From Sarcocystis neurona (lineage: Eukaryota > Apicomplexa > Conoidasida > Eucoccidiorida > Sarcocystidae): a DNA stretch of 64,000 nucleotides. The position numbers were made by a program, and so were the translations under genes. The notes beneath the pieces were generated by a model. The model had not been told where the DNA came from. It saw only the letters and a list, made by a program, of their open reading frames with translations, and made no database searches. The stretch lies in assembly GCA_000727475.1 (NCBI GenBank), contig KL647323.1:778589-842588 (forward strand), written 5' to 3'. This document shows, one piece after another, positions 1 to 9,860 of the stretch. Numbering within the stretch: position 1 is the stretch's first letter; each line of letters opens with the position of its first letter.

Positions 1-1166
1 CCAGGTGCTGCTGCTGCAGGTGCTGCCGCTCCAGGTGCTGCTGCTCCAGGTGCTGCTGCTGTTGCAGTTGCTGTTGCTGCTTCGTTGCGTCCCAGTACGC
101 TTCAGGGGAGGGATTAGGATGGAGATGAGAAGGCAGAGGAGGGACGCCAAAATAGTGAGGAGCCGCTGCAGCAGCAGCAAAGGCGGAGTCGCCTTTTTGC
201 TGAGCAACAGCTCCAGCAGCAGGACCAGCAACAGACGGAAAAGATGGGGTCGGCGCTGCAGTCGGCAGCATCCCACCCGAAGAAACGGAAGCAGCAGAAC
301 TACACGCGAAGGAAGCACGTCCTCCGGCTGCCGCTTCTTCTTCACACCTTCTGCGAGCCAGGTAGTCGGCCACGGCCAGCGCAGCTGTCATTGCCGTGGC
401 CTGCTGCAGCTCAATCTGCCGCTGCTGCTCTTGCCAATGACGCTGCTGCAGCTCGAGCTGCTGCTGCTGCCCCTGCCACTGCTGACGCTGCTGCAGCTCG
501 ACCTGCTGCTGCTGCTGCCCCTGCCACTGCTGACGCTGCTGCAGCTCAAGCTGCTGCTGCTGCTGCCCCTGCCCCTGCTGCTCTTGCCAATGACGCTGCT
601 GTTGCACGGGCTGCTGCGGCCCCTGCCCCTGCTGCTCTTGCCAATGACGCTGCTGTTGCACGGGCTGCTGCTGCCCCTGCCACCGCTGCTCTTGCCAGTG
701 ACGCTGCTGTTGCACGGGCTGCTGCTGCCGCTGCCGCTGCTGCTGCTGCTGCCACTGGCGGTGCTGCCGCTCGAGCTGCTGCTGCTGCTGCTCCTCCCCT
801 TCTTCTTCTCCGCGCGAGATAATCTGCGGCATTCCTTCCCTCCGATGCTGCCAAGCAACCATATGCCGCTCTCGCTGCTGCCACTTCCCTCCTTGCAGCT
901 GCCACTGCTCTTCTTGCTGCTGCCGCTGCTTCCTAGCGTCTACCTCTTCCGGCGTTGAGCTCCGGAACTGCTGCAGCTGCTGCGGAGTACGTACACCAGC
1001 CCTGCGAAGGAAACGCATGGGGCGGTCGTCCGTTCGGCGTCGCGCATCCTCTCCTGCTGCAGCTGCACCTCTCCTGCTGCTCCTGCTTCTCTCTCTGCTG
1101 CTTCTGCTGCTGCTCCTGCTTCTCTCTCTGCTGCTTCTGCTGCTGCTCCTGCTTCTCTCTCTGCTG
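1..1166 (-). CDS. Gln-rich protein, 3' part, runs off left edge
   Basis: Two exons can be read on the minus strand: 1166-1069, then an intron 1068-1002 (donor GTGCAG, acceptor TTTCCTTCGCAG), then 1001 to the window edge. The join is in phase (AG|G). The second exon stays open for about 333 codons in the CAG=Gln frame, while the Ala and Ser frames of the same strand hit stops near 388 and 546. The protein has a charged Gln-rich start (TPEEVDARKQRQQQEEQWQL, ERHMVAWQHRREGMPQ), then repeats around HWQEQQ and ELQQRQQWQGQ, then a less repetitive stretch with AALAVADYLARRR and HYFGVPPLPSHLHPNPSPEA, then Gln/Leu/His repeats to the edge. No family is recognised; a Gln-rich regulatory protein is possible but that is inference. 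The 5' part is unclear because an in-frame TAG lies at 1167-1169, so an acceptor must fall at or after it. Confidence 0.7.
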
Positions 1167-2830
1167 CTACTGCTGCTGCTCCTCCTTCTCTCTCTGCTGC
1201 TGCTGCTCCTCCTTCTCTCTCTGCTGCTCCTGCTCCTCCTTCTCTCTCTGCTGCTGCTGCTCCTCCTTCTCTCTCCGCTGCCGCTGCTCCTCCTTCTTTC
1301 TCTGCTGCTGCTGCAGCTTCTGCTGCCGTCGTGCTCCTTGATCCCGCGACCACAGCTTCCTCGCGAGCAGGTGGCACGTCTGTGGCAGGAGACGGCAGAA
1401 TTACTGCTGCAGCAGCAGCAGGAACAAGAGGAGCAGACGGGGAACCGAGAGACACTCTGAATAAGCAGCAGAACCGCTGCTGCGTCTTTCTGCTCCGGCC
1501 ACCCGACTGCTGCAGAGACAAGCGAAAGATAGGCACACATTGAGGCAGCAGCACCAGCAGCAGCAGCAGGCAGCCATTGCCACACATCAAATAACTGCAG
1601 GAGTAGCAGGTCTTCTTCTTTTTTGACTTGTGCTTCTCCGGCTGCTGCTGCCCACCTCTCCTCCCCTCCTTCTTCGTTTTTCTCTTTGCTGCTGCTGCGT
1701 CGGCTTCTGCTAGGCCTGCGGCTGCGCTTCCTCTCGGCATTCCTGCTGTTGCTGCTTCTCCGCCCTCTGCGACCTCGCAGGCCTCTGCAGCAGTAGCTGC
1801 TGCTGCTCCTGGCGACGGACCTCATGTTGCGTCTACTACTCATCTTTGCGAAGTTGCTGCCGCTGTTGCCGCTTCCCCTTCGACTGCGACTGCTGCTGTC
1901 GCTGTTCAAGCGGGCGCCGCTGCTGCTGCAGGATGTCGCACTGCTGCTGCTGCTGCTTCTGCTGGCTCTGCTCTTTTTACTGCTGCTGGTGTGCTCCGAG
2001 ACCCCCACAGCGCTCCTCCTGTCGTACACGTCAATGTTGCTGCTGTTTCTGTCCTCGCTGCTGCCGCTGCTACAGCGCAGCGCGCGCTGCTGGCCTCGCA
2101 CTGGAGCACTGCGTCCCAGCTGCAGCCGCGAGGCGCCAGCAGCATGGCCGCAGCAGCAGTCCGATGGAAACAAAGTAAAGGAAGAAGACGAGAAAAGGGA
2201 ACCAGGTGACAACGATGCAGAATAAACTGACAAAGGAAAAGAAGAAGAAAAGCCCGCAGCAGCAAAGAACGTTGTGCTGTCGCGGCGTTCGTACTCAGAG
2301 ACCCACCCACGAGAGCAGCACATGGTGGCAAAGCAGCCGTGCGAACCGCAGCAAAAGCAGCGTATAGAAGACGAAGAAGAGAAGCCCGCAGCTGCTGCTG
2401 CTTCAGCAGAAATGCCCAGTTTTACGAAGGGCAATGGAGAAAAACGGACGAGACCCGCAGCATGCAGAGCTGCCAGGCAGCGGAGAGCAGCAGCGACAAT
2501 GATATCTGCCTCGTCCTTCTCGTAGAGCGTATGTCTGAAAGAACAAGCAAAAAACTCAGCACGTAGCAATTCGCACTGCAATCGTGCATCCGGTGCCCCT
2601 GCTGCTGCTGCTCCTGCTGCTGCTGCTGCTCCTGCTGCGGCTGCGGCTCCTGCTCCGGCTGCTGCTCCTGCTGTTGCTGCTCCTGCTGCTGCTGCTCCTG
2701 CTGCTGCTGCTCCTGCTGCTGCTGCTGCTCCTGCTCCTGCTGCTGCTGCTGTTCTTGCTACCGCTGCTCCTGCTACCGCTGCTTTTGCTGCTTCTGCTGT
2801 CGCTGGTCCTGCGGCCTGCTCCTTCGTTGC
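1..2830. repeat. CTG-strand trinucleotide repeat block
   Basis: Near-continuous imperfect CTG/GCT repeats on the plus strand (CAG on minus), with sub-repeats such as a TTCTCTCTCTGCTGCTGCTGC-type unit around 1085-1300 and a dense CTG run at 2598-2775. In this window CAG tends to lie on the coding strand, so the polarity points to minus-strand coding. Between about 1350 and 2110 the minus Gln frame reads naturally in patches (for example PARSQRAEKQQQQECREEAQ) but is broken by TAG or TAA codons, so exon limits cannot be set there. Confidence 0.8.
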
Positions 2831-5290
2831 TTCTGCAGCTGCTGCTCTGGCCGCTGCTTCACGTGGAGAAGGCGAGGAATGCAGCAGCAGCTGCTGCTGC
2901 GGCTGCTGCTGAAAACGAGAACCCACTGCTGCAGTGGCGCGGAAGGAAAGCAGCAGACGACGCAGCGCGTGCACCTACCGCAGCAGAACGAACCACATGC
3001 AGCAACAGCAGCTACATTAGGAAAAAGGCACCGACAAGACGCCGCCGGCTGCTCTCGCAGCGGCGGAGTGCGCAGCCGGAGCGGCGGCAGCAGCAGCCAC
3101 GCGGGAGCGTCAGCAGCCCCACACACATGCAGAAGGAATGCGAAGCGCAGGAGGTGCGAGCAGGAGCAGCAGCAGCAGCGAGAAGCAGTCGCGGTGGCCG
3201 TGAAGCAAGAAGAAGCAGCAGCACCAGGGTACAGCCGGAGACGAAAAGCCTGACACCAGCAGAAATAGGCCGGCGCAGCTGAATTTAGAACAGCTGGAGC
3301 AGCAAAATCAGCAACGCACAGCAGCAGCAGCAGCGCCACGGGCACAGAGAGTAGCAGCAGCGGAAGAAGGGAGCAGCAGGTGATGTCGCACAAGCAATAG
3401 AGCATCCGCAAAAAAAAAACAGCAACAGGGCAGTCCACGTGCAACAGCGGCGGCAAAAGCAGCAGCAAAGCAGGCTCGCCAACAGCAGGAGCCGGGCTGA
3501 AACAGCAGCGGTGAGCACACGCAGCAGAAGCAGCAGCAGCTGGAATATAGCAGAGGCCGCAGCAGGAGCAGCAACAGAGAGCCGACAACAGATGCAGGGC
3601 TGTGAGGAGCTGCTCCCGCAGGCGAGGAGAAGTCAGTAGCAGGTAAAGAGCAAGAAGCTGATTATTTCCCACAACAAGTATCTTCCTCTTTTTTGCACGT
3701 CACTCTTCGTCTATCTCTCTTTCTCTCGGCTGCAGACGACGCTCGCCGATTCCCTCCACGTGGCAGCAGAACAAGAGAACCCGCAGCGGCAGCAGCAGCA
3801 GCGGAGAGAGCCAATGCAGCAGCAGCAGCAGCTGCGCCGCTTCAGGGAAAGATCCGGACAGCTGACGTTGCTGCTGCACCAGTGAGGAGAAAACTACAGA
3901 GGGGAAGCAGCAGAAATCTATACGCAGCAAGACCTACGGTAGGTCTTCAAGTATGTGACAGAGAGAAATAATGCCGCTGCGCTGCAGATATCAATGAAAA
4001 AGAGCCCCAGCAGCAGCAGTCGATCCAGCAGGACCAAATGACGCTGGTGGACGGCGGAAGAAGAAAATGAAGAAGCAGCAGCAGCACCAATAACAAAGCA
4101 ACAGCAGCAACAGTAGCAAGACGAAGGCTGCGGCAGAAGCAGCAGAAATAGGAAAACAAGGGCCGAGGCAGGAGGAACACTACAGCAAGAGTAGCAGCAG
4201 CAACAGAAATACCATATCAACAGCAGCAGAAGCAGGAGCAGTAACAGGAGCAGCACTTTCGAGAGCAGCACGAACGAAAGAAGAGGCCGCTGCCGCCGAG
4301 GCACCAGGAAGGGGAAGGTTGCCGCTGATTCTTCTTCTTCAGTCGCAGGTGGACCGACCTGCAGCGGCACTAATATATCTAATCGCCCGAGAGTTAAAAA
4401 ATTTGCTGCCCTGATGCAGGCAGCTGCTGCTGAGCAAACTGCTGCTCGCTCAACGCCGTAAACAGAGTCGGGAAGAGCGGAGAGAGCAGCAGTAGCAGCC
4501 GGACGACCTGCAGCAGCAGCAGGCCGGCGCTGCAGGGAGAGAAGCAGCAAGTCGGCGAAGTGCCACAGCACCCGCACACCCCATACTCCGACAGTCTGCA
4601 GCACGCACAGGGAGACCCCACCAGCAGAATCAAAAGCGGCTGCAGCAGGAGCAAATGTGGTCGCACCAGATGTGCATGGAAATGAGGGAGCTGGGGCAGA
4701 CGCCAGGAGAGAAAAAAACGCAGCCGCAGCGGGAGAACGCACACAGCTGCAATACCAAGAAAGCAGCTGCAGCACCTGGACAAACTGCTGCGGCGCTTGG
4801 GGAAGACGAAACACCTTCGAGATAAGAGCGGCAGCAGCAGCAACAGCACCAGATGCAGCAACAGCAGCTGACGCAGCAGCAGACGTAGAGGCAGCAGCAA
4901 ACGTAGCAACAGCAGAGACCGCAGTACCAGCAGCAGCAGACGTAGCGGCAGCAGCAGACGTAGCAACAGCAGAGGCACCAACCGCAGCAGATGCAGCAAC
5001 AGCTGCAGAAGCAGCAGCAGAGGCGGCGGCAGCAACAGAAGCAGCGGCAGCAGCAGAAGCACCGGCGGCAGAAGAGGCTGCAGCAGCACCGGCAGAAGCA
5101 GTGGCATCAGGAGAATCAGCAGCAGCAGCAGAAGCAGCGACAGCAGGAGGACCAGCGGCCACAACTGATGAAACAGCCGCAGTAGACAAGGAAGCAGCAA
5201 CAGGAGCGCCTGAGGACGCACCTGCATGCGCGTAGACACCCACGCACGCTGAGGTCAACACAAGATGATTTCCTACTCCTTCAGAGAGAG
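2243..5290 (+). CDS. CAG-rich gene block, exons only partly resolved
   Basis: From about 2.88 kb the repeat polarity flips to CAG on the plus strand, which suggests plus-strand coding. One convincing intron is seen: donor GTAAAG at 3643, a long pyrimidine tract and acceptor TCGGCTGCAG ending at 3735. The following exon, 3736-3881, ends at a GTGAGG donor. In the Gln frame it gives LADSLHVAAEQENPQ, a Gln run and LRRFRERSGQLTLLLH; in the Ala frame it is also open. At 4657-5235 an Ala-rich acidic frame is open to a stop, while the Gln frame has several TAGs. Text such as RPAQLNLEQLEQQNQQR (near 3270) and QQEQMWSHQMCMEMRELGQ (near 4650) looks genuine. I cannot assemble one protein. A minus-strand reading of 3918-5261 is open too but gives Leu/Ala runs and is less likely. 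Confidence 0.35.
3643..3735 (+). other. Predicted intron in the CAG-rich gene
   Basis: This is a 93-bp intron with donor CAG|GTAAAG and a run of C/T (about 3700-3730) before the acceptor GGCTGCAG|ACG. The interval has no CAG repeats although both flanks are full of them, which supports its being spliced out. Confidence 0.55.
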
Positions 5291-5830
5291 AGAGAATCAG
5301 TAAATATTAATGTACATTCCCTCCCTATCTACTTGCGAATACAGACTTGCCTAGGCGTAGCTAGAGGGGGACAAAGAATATGTACATATGCTTGTATATG
5401 CATATGTGGATATTCTGTCTCTCTGTGACTCTACATATATATACATATGGATATCTGCGATTATAGACGGGCTCACATGCACATGTTGAGACAGAGAATA
5501 CGCGGTTGTACAGGTATATATGTTTACGTATATTCTATAGGTTTGCGTCTGCGAAGATAGGCCTGCTCGGATAGAAAGAGGGAGAGCGAAAAGAGTAGAA
5601 AAAAACATGCACATATGTAGATGTCTACACGTACGCATGTACACGTGTCTCCTCTCAGCTCTCTCTTTCTGCAGCTGCGAATACACAAGTGCCTGGATGT
5701 ACAGAAAGAGACAGAATAGGCGTGCGTATACACAGGCACATGCATATAAGCTTTGACATACGTGTATGCACGTATGTACGTGTGTGTGTCTACAGATAAT
5801 AGCTAGAGAAACATATATGGTGCACGTCCA
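5275..5830. repeat. AT-rich ATAC/TATG microsatellite DNA
   Basis: Degenerate ATATAC/CATATG/TGTATA repeats with ACGTGT boxes lie between the 3' ends of the plus-strand CAG block and the minus-strand exportin-like gene. The minus frame stays open across it by chance (Tyr/Thr/Cys/His-rich text), so I treat it as intron or 3' UTR. Confidence 0.6.
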
Positions 5831-8401
5831 CCAGGCACTGGCAGGAGCAACAGATAAAGCAGCTGCCTGTACCGGATGCTGCAAGGGAGATATTTTCGCA
5901 AAGAGAGTTGCAAGGGCAGAGACGCGCTGTAGGCAGATGCCGCCGATTGACGGTGGAGGACGAGCAGTAGCAAGTGTTCGCGGCTCCGATTCTGCCTCCT
6001 CGTCTTCCTCCCCCTCACTCTCTTCTTCTGCTGCTTCTGCTGCTGTCGGGCCGTTCTTTGCGACTGCTGTGCTGCTACTCCAAATGCAGAGGGCTTCTGC
6101 TGCGCGATGTGCCCCTCCCGCTGTTCCTGTTGCTCCTGCTGCTGCAGCTGCGTCTCCTCCCGGTGGCGCCCTTGCTCCTTCTCTGCGTGCGGCGGCGACC
6201 GCGTCCCCCCCGGCTGCTGCTGCTGTCGCTGCCGCTCCTTCTCTCGTCCCCCTCTTAACTGCTGCCGCTCTCCCGGCGGGTGCTCCTTCTGCGGCAGGAA
6301 AACAGCAAGGATTGAGACACCACGCATATGCTGAGCACCGCTGCAGCAGCTGGAGCAGCACGTCCCCTCCGAGAAACGGCAGCAGCGCACACAAAAGCTT
6401 GAACGCAGCTGCTGTTGCTGCTGAGCAGCAAACGCCCACGGCAGAGCCCCCTGCTGCTCCGCCTGCGCCGCAGCACGTCCACACTCGCTGCCGTCCTCCA
6501 GTTGCTGCAGCTGCCGCAGCAGCAAACGAAAAGGAACGAAAAACGGGGAAGGAAGCAGGCACCCCAGCCGCCGTGCGGTGACGCTGCTGAGCGAAAGAAA
6601 CGGGCGAATCTCGTCTCTGGCTTCCTGCTCCGACGATTTCTCCTGTGCTTTCTTCTGCCGCTGTTGCTGCTGGTGTTGCTGGTGCTGCTGGTGCTGCTGA
6701 TGCCTGCCCACCTGCTGCCCGTTTCGCTGCTGCTGCTGCCTTCCACCAAGGCGGAATAACGGCTTGTCTCTGAGTCTGCCGCTGCTGTTCAGCTCTTTCG
6801 ACTGCTGCCGCTGCTGTCTGCAGGGAAAGGTCGCCCCGTCCTCCCCCGCGCTGTCTTCGCCAGGGAGCCGCAGCTATAGGGTCCTCTCCGGCCACTGCTA
6901 TCCGCCCTGCAGAGCTCGCCGTGACGTCTCCCCGTGCTGCTACTGCTGCTGTTCCTGTCGCACGCCTCGCGTTCGCTGCCGCCGGGGCAGAAGCAGCAGC
7001 TGCGACACAGGGCTGCACGGCAGCAGTAGCCAAAGTGCGCAGCAGGGAGCAGCCGCGGGAACGAACGCGAAGAGCAGCCGGGTCCCCCCAGAACCCCACC
7101 ATGTCATGCAGGACAGCAGCTGCAAGGGAAGCGTCCTGTCCAAGAACGGCAGCAAGCAGGGCTGCCAGCTCAAGCGCCATCGTCCGACTGCGAGACTCCG
7201 GAGGCTGCTGCTGTAGCAACTGCACCAGCAGCTTCCGCACCGCATCTGCCGCTGCTGCTTGCGAAGGCAGCAGCAGGTAGGGCAGCAGGTGGGCATTTCG
7301 CTGAATCTGGTAGAACGCAGAGCACCTGACTATCGGGTGCGTCGTGCGTACGAACGCCTCCAGCAGCAGCGCGAAACACTGGCCAACGAGAGATCCACCG
7401 ATAAGCGAGGAGGCGGAGACTTCTGTGGCTGCTGCTTCGCCAGCTAGTGCAGCCGCTGCGTCCATATCTGCAGCGTGCTGCTGCGCCGCCTCGGCGACTG
7501 CTGCAGCGTCCGCCTCCGCTGCCGCTGCTGCCTCAGCCGCTCCTGCTGCCGCTACCGCTGCTTCTCCTGCGGCTGCTTCTTCTCCATCTCTCCTCCCTCG
7601 CTCCAGCCGCCCTGCGCCTCCTGCTTGTGCCCTTTTGTGTCTCTCTCGGCTGTCGACGGCAGCAGCCAAGGCAGCGGCAGCCGCTTCCGCAGCAGCTGCA
7701 GCTTCTGCGGCAGTCGAGGCAGCGGCAGCTGCAGCCGCTGCAGCCGCGGCAGCGTCCTGCTTGGCCTGCAGCTGCAGCAGCAGCAGCTGCTGGTGCTGCT
7801 GCTGCTGTGTGTTGCTGCTCACCAAAGGCAGCCCAGACTCACGGTAATTGGCTGCAGAAGCAGCAAAGAGCAAGTGTCCAACATCTGCAGCAAACCGGCA
7901 GAGAGTAAATAGCTGCAAGGCAGGAGCACCCGAACGCAGATGGGAAAGCGACTCCTTGACCAACAGCAAATGCTGCTGCTGGACGCCCCACTCCTCTGCT
8001 GCTGCAAGAGCCTCTGCAGCAAAATACCCCTGCTGCTGCTGGTGCAGCGCTGCCACCTGCTGCGCTGCCAGCGAGTTCACGCATCGGCCGCGGCTACCAC
8101 GACTTTCCGAAGAAGATGCACCAACAGATAAAAACGAATGTGTAGACGGGAAAGACGAAGAAGCTGACTCCGGAAAGGCTGCAGAAGACGAAGGCGAGAG
8201 AGACGAAGAGGAAGAAAAAGAAGAAGAGGGAGAACAATAAGGGGAGGAGGCAGAAGAGGAGGAACTAGATGAAACCAATGAGGAAGTCCAGGGAACAGAC
8301 TCAGTGGACGAAGACGAACGAAAGGAAACAGAGGATAAGGACTGAGAATCAGAGGCTCCCTCGTCCCGCTGCTGCCGAGACTCTGAGAAAGGGAACTCCA
8401 T
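5815..8401 (-). CDS. Exportin-T-like protein (tRNA nuclear export), partial
   Basis: The open frame starts at a true ATG (8401). After a Ser-rich acidic leader come segments that line up in order with the middle of exportin-T: one like RLLYMLGEALP (here LFTLCRFAADVGHLLF), one like LEFFETVVRYEKFF (here RCSAFYQIQRNAHLLP), and the family-like block F-x(n)-RVRSRxxxLL (here FWGDPAALRVRSRGCSLLRTL). Exportin-T is a HEAT-repeat karyopherin that carries mature tRNA out of the nucleus with RanGTP. Ala-rich and Gly/Arg-rich low-complexity stretches of 50-200 residues separate these segments. The N-terminal Ran-binding third is missing upstream of the ATG, so exons above 8401 or a wrong start are possible. 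After ICLQRVSALATLFAKISPLQHP (near 5920) the frame runs into microsatellite DNA, so a splice site or the 3' end lies near 5.82-5.9 kb. The alignment is from memory, not a search. Confidence 0.5.
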
Positions 8402-9235
8402 GGTTGGCCAAAGAGAGATACAGAAAAGACGACCACACTGAGAATTCTACAAACATTTCTTCACCACCTACATGTGGTGGCAAAAATTTTGTCGTTCTGA
8501 CTCAAGGTACGCATTTCTAGCTGAATACATCAGTTTCGAAAGAACAGAGCTTCAGACGTCGATACCCGTACGCTTACGTGGGGAAAAGAGTGGCTTCTTT
8601 CTCCACGTGAAAAAAAGTAGACACGTCGTACGGTAACGTCACGTGACGTCGGCAGTCACGTGTTACGAATATATCGTGTACCAGCATGCGTATACCTGTA
8701 CGTATAGATATACACACACATATAGCCTGACGAAATTCATAATATATCATTCACACATGATTACATTTATGCAACTCTGCATATATACCCACTTCTTTTC
8801 GACCAAATAAAAAGCCACATACTGTGTGGATTTGCGAGCCCGTCTACGTAGTCCTTCGTTTTGAGCGTACCCCAAACACAGTAAACGAGATCAGACACAT
8901 GGTGAGCGCAGGTAGAATCTCTGTCCTCAGAAAAAGAGAGCTGCCTAACGAGGCATAAAAATTTTTGTGTACACGCACACTCAGATGTAAACCTAGACAC
9001 GTTCGTGTAAGGAAGACGTTCGTCATTTTCGATGTTCCTGGACGGCGAGCTATAGGGACCGTGTTCCGTGTTTCTCTGTGAAGTGGAAAAGGAGTGTGCC
9101 ACGTATACGGATGTGCACACGTACGTACGTTTGTAGGTGTAGGACCGACAGACAGAGACGAAGACTCGACAGAAAATTCGTCGTAGAATGAGATACACAC
9201 AGGTAAGTGTGTGTTTGTCTCTGTGTGTGTGTGTG
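8402..9235. other. No gene supported
   Basis: Upstream flank of the exportin-like gene. AT-rich with CACGTG/ACGTGA motifs near 8570-8650 and CATATA-type repeats. A minus frame (8767-9303) is open but contains a CACACA microsatellite and shows no domain. A promoter for the minus gene would be expected here, but I cannot place its elements. Confidence 0.5.
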
Positions 9236-9860
9236 TGTGTGACGACTATATACTGCAGTGGCGGTGCGCATCCAGCGCACCTGCGGAGGGCAAACGCAGG
9301 CAAAGAGATGTTCGGGGGGATAAATGCAGCGAGCGCACGGTCGATGCATCGAAAACAACCGTGCGTGTGGAGTGAAAATTAGTGAGGGAGCCATACAAGC
9401 GCGTAAGAAATAATATCCGCAACTGTGCAGTGACGGCGCACATCCAGCGTATTTAACCGGGACAAGCGCAGGCAACCACTATTTGGTGGGATAAATGGAA
9501 TGAGTACACCGTTCATGCCGAGAGAAAAGCCACGCACGTGGAAGAACATGTCAACTGCAGTGTACATACGCCGCAGGTCGAGAATGCGAGAAGTAGCGTC
9601 CGTGCGCAACAGTGTACGTACACAGCCGATCTCGACGGGGAGAGGAAAAACCATGAACTTGATCAGATGTAGTGTACGTGCACCATAATTCGGTCCACTG
9701 CAGTGCACGTACATCGCTGCGGGAGAAATCGGGAGAAAAAATAGACGTTGTGAAAAAGAGATACCTGCTGTAGTGCAAATGAACCCCGGCGGAAGCGGAG
9801 ACACACGATAGCTAAAACATCTATCAGGTGCAGTGTACGTACACGGCATATGAATAATTG
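9236..9860. repeat. Degenerate tandem repeat with GTGTACGTACAC boxes
   Basis: Two clear divergent copies start at about 9250 and 9430. Each has CTGCAGTG or GTGCAGTG, a G(G/A)CG(G/C)TGCGCA-like core, CATCCAGCG, a purine-rich stretch, GGGATAAAT and an ACGCACGTGG/TGCGTGTGGA-like end, giving a period near 180 bp. Further boxes of the form CAGTGTACGTACAC (some degenerate) occur near 9555, 9612, 9670, 9702 and 9830. They contain the palindrome GTGTACGTACAC. No coding frame follows the repeat. Confidence 0.6.

Noticed and set aside
5..958. Long plus-strand Leu-rich frame
   Set aside because: It is the antisense of the CAG repeats; Leu/Pro runs come from CTG/CCT and the minus Gln frame reads like real protein.
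2584..3282. 232-codon plus frame starting with a long Leu run
   Set aside because: The first 60 residues are CTG-repeat Leu; no clear start and the rest is one of three open CAG frames.
4880..5170. Reassignment of TAG to Gln
   Set aside because: The Ala frame over the same bases is open and reads well, and the standard code fits all other genes here, so recoding is not needed.
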